Shown: piece after piece, positions 5,670 through 8,147 of the stretch
Position numbering within the stretch: position 1 is the first letter of the stretch
Layout of the letters: every line of letters begins with the position of its first letter
Assembly: GCA_035569435.1 (NCBI GenBank)
Contig: DATMNB010000298.1
Location: 1-8,147, forward strand
DNA: 8,147 nucleotides
Direction: 5' to 3'
From: DASRDS01 sp035569435
GTDB lineage: Bacteria; Gemmatimonadota; Gemmatimonadetes; Gemmatimonadales; Gemmatimonadaceae
Position numbers and translations under genes: made by a program
The notes under the pieces: generated by a model
Database searches by the model: none
Seen by the model: the letters and a program-made list of their open reading frames with translations, nothing else
What the model was told of the DNA's origin: nothing

Positions 5670-6759
5670 GCGCGCCGAGCTTCTGGAGCACGGCACCGCA
5701 CACGCGCAGACACCGCTCCACGCCCTCGGGCGTGTGATCGCCCATGTGCCCGATGCGGATCGCCGTGTCTTTGAGCTTGCCGTATCCGCTCCCGATCGTA
5801 TAGCCAGCGTCCGCGACGCCAGCGACGACCGATGCGCTGGTCAGCCCCGGCGGCAGCATGATCGTCGTCACCGTCGGCGACCGGTCAGCCGGTCGCGCCA
5901 GCACGTCGACCGCGACCCCGGATTGCTCCCGCAGACGCGCCACCCAGTCCGTGGTGAGTCCAGACATGGCGGCGTGGCGCGCCCACGCCCCGGGCATCCC
6001 TTCGCCGAGCACGCGTTCGAGCTGTGCATCAAGCGCGAAGTACAGCGAGAGTGCCGGTGTGTTCGGCGCTTCGGCGCGCTCGGCGTGCGCGACAAACTCC
6101 GCGAGATCGAAGTAGGAACCGCGGCACGAGCGATCGCTCCCCTCGAGAAACCGGGCCGACGCCACACCGAACGCCAACCCGGGCGGAAGGGCGATCGCTT
6201 TTTGCGACCCGGTGAAGACGTAGTCAAGGTGCCAATCGTCAAAGCGCAGCTCCGCGCCGCGAATGCCGCTCACGCTGTCAATCACACACACAGCCCCGGC
6301 CGCGTGGGCCGCATCCGAGATCGCCCGCACGTCGTTCAGCGCTCCGGTTGACGTCTCGGAGTGGACCACGGTCACGACCGCGTATGTGCCTCGTCGTGCG
6401 CGCGCGGTGACCTCGCGGGCGTCATGCACGGCGCCCCACGGCACCTCGTACCGCTCGACCGTGCGGCCGCAGGCCTCGGCCACATGGGCAAAGCGCGCCG
6501 AAAACGCCCCGTTGACGAGCGCGAGGACACCGCCCGGTGGGGCGTTTCGGATCGCCGCCTCCATGAGCCCGGTAGCTGAGGAGGTCGCGATGAAGACCGG
6601 CCGCTCGGTGCCGAAGACGACTTGGAGACCCGCCTGGACGCGCGCGAACAGCGCGCGAAAGGCCGGCCCGCGGTGCGAGATCATCGGGCGGGTCATCGCC
6701 TGCAAGACTTCCGGGCGAACTTCCGTTGGCCCGGGCAGGAAAAAGGTGCCGAATGTCAC
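5659..6759 (-). CDS. Class V aminotransferase, AGXT-like; candidate phosphoserine aminotransferase
   Basis: PLP enzyme of fold type I, 366 residues, the normal length for alanine-glyoxylate/serine-pyruvate type enzymes. FLPGPTEVRPEVLQAM at the N-terminus and the ISHRGPAF block are family hallmarks. SETSTG (134-139) lies in the cofactor region, Asp161 (VIDSVSG) should pair with the PLP ring nitrogen, Lys187 (FTGSQKAIALPPG) should form the Schiff base, and Arg335 (IRIGHMGD) should bind the substrate carboxylate. The family includes alanine-glyoxylate enzymes and, in some lineages, the enzyme that makes phosphoserine in place of SerC. Position directly behind serB favours that role (inference). 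GTG 6759 is the start; it overlaps the serB stop as GTGA, which points to coupled translation. It is the last gene of the operon and runs 11 bp into the convergent CoA-transferase gene. Glyoxylate amination is the alternative. Confidence 0.88.
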   Translation of the reverse strand: MTFGTFFLPGPTEVRPEVLQAMTRPMISHRGPAFRALFARVQAGLQVVFGTERPVFIATSSATGLMEAAIRNAPPGGVLALVNGAFSARFAHVAEACGRTVERYEVPWGAVHDAREVTARARRGTYAVVTVVHSETSTGALNDVRAISDAAHAAGAVCVIDSVSGIRGAELRFDDWHLDYVFTGSQKAIALPPGLAFGVASARFLEGSDRSCRGSYFDLAEFVAHAERAEAPNTPALSLYFALDAQLERVLGEGMPGAWARHAAMSGLTTDWVARLREQSGVAVDVLARPADRSPTVTTIMLPPGLTSASVVAGVADAGYTIGSGYGKLKDTAIRIGHMGDHTPEGVERCLRVCGAVLQKLGALTP

Positions 6760-7394
6760 AAGACGAGGGATGGGAGATCTACAAACCGTGAGATCACATG
6801 GTCAGCCGCCGCGACGACCGACTCACGACGGACCACGCCGGTGAAGGCGGCGAACGCGTCGACGCATTCCTTGAGCTCAGCATCGGTGCTGCCGTCGCCG
6901 ACCGCGAGGACCGGCCGCGGCAGTGCGAGAGTACGCGCGATGGCGGGCTTCCCCAGACGGCAGGCGAGCGGCGACGACGCGTCGAATCCGGCGTACGTGC
7001 CATCCGGCGCGAACCGCAGCGCGACCGCGTGCACGTCGCGCTCGGCGATGCCGAGCGTCGCCACGAACGGCACGACGGCGTCGCGCAACCCGCCACTCAC
7101 CACGACCAGGCGGACGTGCGCCGCACGCAGCACATCGAGCGCCGACTGCACGTCCGGCACGAGTGCGGCGGCATACGCGCCGGCCAAGGCACGCAGATCA
7201 ACGCGCGATGGCCTGACCAGGGCCAGTCGCTCCCCGTAGACCGCCTCGAGCGGCGTCGCACCCTCCATCGCTCGCACCGTCATGGCGTCGACGGCACGCG
7301 CCACATCGGGGCCACGCCGCTCGGCCAGCCACGAGATACCTTCGATGCTGGTGAGCGTCGAGTCAACGTCCAGCACCACCGACGCGAAGGTCAA
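6756..7394 (-). CDS. serB: Phosphoserine phosphatase (HAD family)
   Basis: Cytoplasmic Mg-dependent HAD phosphatase that releases L-serine from O-phospho-L-serine, the last step of the phosphorylated serine pathway. All four HAD motifs are present in the 212 residues: motif I DVDST with nucleophile Asp9 and general acid Asp11, motif II SGG (100-102), motif III Lys149 (LGKPA), motif IV GDGSTD (166-171). Substrate residues known from human PSPH are matched: Glu18 (SIEGISWLA), the MTVRAMEGATPLEAV cap segment and Arg56 (ERLALVRPS). This favours phosphoserine over phosphoglycolate. The frame stays open far upstream, but that part overlaps the FAD oxidase and is Arg-rich noise. TTG 7394 is chosen because it begins MTFASVVLDVDST and overlaps the upstream stop as TTGA. 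GTG 7379 would cut into the motif I strand. No ACT domain, so this is the short form. Confidence 0.92.
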   Translation of the reverse strand: MTFASVVLDVDSTLTSIEGISWLAERRGPDVARAVDAMTVRAMEGATPLEAVYGERLALVRPSRVDLRALAGAYAAALVPDVQSALDVLRAAHVRLVVVSGGLRDAVVPFVATLGIAERDVHAVALRFAPDGTYAGFDASSPLACRLGKPAIARTLALPRPVLAVGDGSTDAELKECVDAFAAFTGVVRRESVVAAADHVISRFVDLPSLVL

Positions 7395-8147
7395 AAAATG
7401 TTGCCTGGCGCGAGGAGACCGAGCGGATCCAGCTCGCGCTTGATCGTCCGCATCAGTGCCAGCTGTAACGGCGACAACTGGAGCTCCAGCCAGCGGCGCT
7501 TGAGCTTGCCGATCCCATGCTCGGCGGCGATCGTGCCGCCGAGTCCGAGCACGTACCGCAGCGTGTCCTCGACCACCCGCTCGATGACCGCCAGCTCTGC
7601 CGCGTCGCGGGCGATGTAGTTCTGGTGTGGATGCCCATTCCCGACATGCCCGTACGTGACCGCCGGTTCGATGCCCCCGCCCCCGCGCTCGGCGATCGTC
7701 CGCGCCGCGGTCACGGCCGTTGCGAGGTGGCGGTACGGCACCGCCCAATCGGTGGACACTTTGCGACCGCCGGCGGCGCGCGCTCGGGCGCCGCGCTCGT
7801 TCATCGTTGCCGGCACGGCGTGCCGCATCATCCGCGCGCGCGCGATCGCCGCATCGCCGTCGAACACCTGGATGTCGTCGGCACGCGCGTGGTGCGCCTC
7901 GGCCAGCGTCAACCACGCGTCGAGCGCGGCATCGGGAGCGGGACTGTCGGATAGTACCTGTTCGACGTACACCACCCCCGCGCCGTCGCCGACCGAGAGC
8001 AGCTCGCCGCACGCCGTGCGCGCGATGACCACCGCGCGGGCGTCGAGATACTCGATACAGCGCGGTGCCACGGTTCGCGCCTCGCGAGCCGACACCACGA
8101 ACGCCAGCGCGGCGTGTTCCGTGGCGAACGGCACGGTCAGCCCGACG
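7391..8147 (-). CDS. GlcD/D-lactate dehydrogenase-type FAD-linked oxidase, C-terminal part (5' partial)
   Basis: C-terminal domain of a VAO/PCMH-type flavoprotein that oxidises 2-hydroxyacids such as D-lactate, glycolate or D-2-hydroxyglutarate. About 252 codons are visible. The gene runs off the right edge and the N-terminal FAD-binding half is missing; the GTG at 8134 is internal (frame reads VGLTVPFATEHAALAF). A metal/substrate site is visible at about 7612-7655 as YGHVGNGHPHQN; most relatives have GHxGDGNxH, so Asp and Asn are replaced by Asn and His. AAEHGIGKLKRRWL (about 7500-7525) supplies the conserved Glu-His, and the ending MRTIKRELDPLGLLAPGNIF matches the family terminus. It is the first visible gene of the operon, overlapping serB by 4 bp. 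D-2-hydroxyglutarate dehydrogenase would fit beside serB, because SerA makes D-2-hydroxyglutarate in some bacteria; glycolate oxidase is the alternative. Confidence 0.9.
   Translation of the reverse strand, partial: VGLTVPFATEHAALAFVVSAREARTVAPRCIEYLDARAVVIARTACGELLSVGDGAGVVYVEQVLSDSPAPDAALDAWLTLAEAHHARADDIQVFDGDAAIARARMMRHAVPATMNERGARARAAGGRKVSTDWAVPYRHLATAVTAARTIAERGGGGIEPAVTYGHVGNGHPHQNYIARDAAELAVIERVVEDTLRYVLGLGGTIAAEHGIGKLKRRWLELQLSPLQLALMRTIKRELDPLGLLAPGNIF

Noticed and set aside
7395..8012. The serB frame stays open to 8012, suggesting a fused N-terminal domain.
   Set aside because: The extension is Arg/Ala-rich, lies wholly over the well-conserved FAD oxidase in another frame, and shows no family features. 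Long open alternate frames are usual at this G+C.

Overview
The window looks like a piece of a high-GC bacterial chromosome. One line of NDH-2 counted by hand (2881-2940) is about 73% G+C. The gene content is ordinary soil-bacterium housekeeping and envelope metabolism. The style of the proteins (signature-family amidase, short family III CoA-transferase, class V aminotransferase beside SerB and a GlcD-type oxidase) reminds me of Gemmatimonadota or Acidobacteriota. That placement is inference, because the window holds no rRNA or other marker gene. I see no mobile element, CRISPR array, tRNA or rRNA.

Left part (1-3493, + strand): the 3' five-sixths or so of an amidase gene, then a small exported protein that may be an outer-membrane barrel, a 233-bp gap with one good palindrome, and a complete type II NADH:quinone dehydrogenase (NDH-2).

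Middle (3494-4880): a small lipoprotein gene of clearly lower G+C (about 50%) and Bacteroidota-like sequence, which is probably foreign. It is followed, convergently, by an exported TPR protein on the - strand. The TPR gene and the CoA-transferase gene to its right diverge from a compact AT-rich site, TGCATATTATACGCA. This reads as a -10 box on both strands: TATTAT on + and TATAAT on -. On the + strand the -10 box sits 5 bp before the CoA-transferase ATG, the geometry of a leaderless mRNA. On the - strand the first ATG downstream opens an unannotated 33-codon reading frame that overlaps the TPR start.

Right part (4881-8147): a short CaiB/BaiF CoA-transferase on +, overlapping tail-to-tail by 11 bp with a tightly packed - strand operon. 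In transcription order the operon is a GlcD-type FAD-linked 2-hydroxyacid dehydrogenase (cut by the right edge), phosphoserine phosphatase SerB, and a class V aminotransferase. The two junctions are 4-bp stop/start overlaps with non-ATG starts (TTGA, GTGA). The simplest reading is an L-serine synthesis operon in which an AGXT-like aminotransferase replaces SerC and the FAD enzyme re-oxidises a 2-hydroxyacid such as the D-2-hydroxyglutarate made by SerA. Glycolate-to-glycine salvage is the main alternative.

None of the seven protein starts visible inside the window has a clear Shine-Dalgarno sequence at normal spacing, so leaderless and coupled initiation may be common here. The most unusual features are the mirrored promoter with its small ORF, the serine/2-hydroxyacid operon, and the low-GC lipoprotein.
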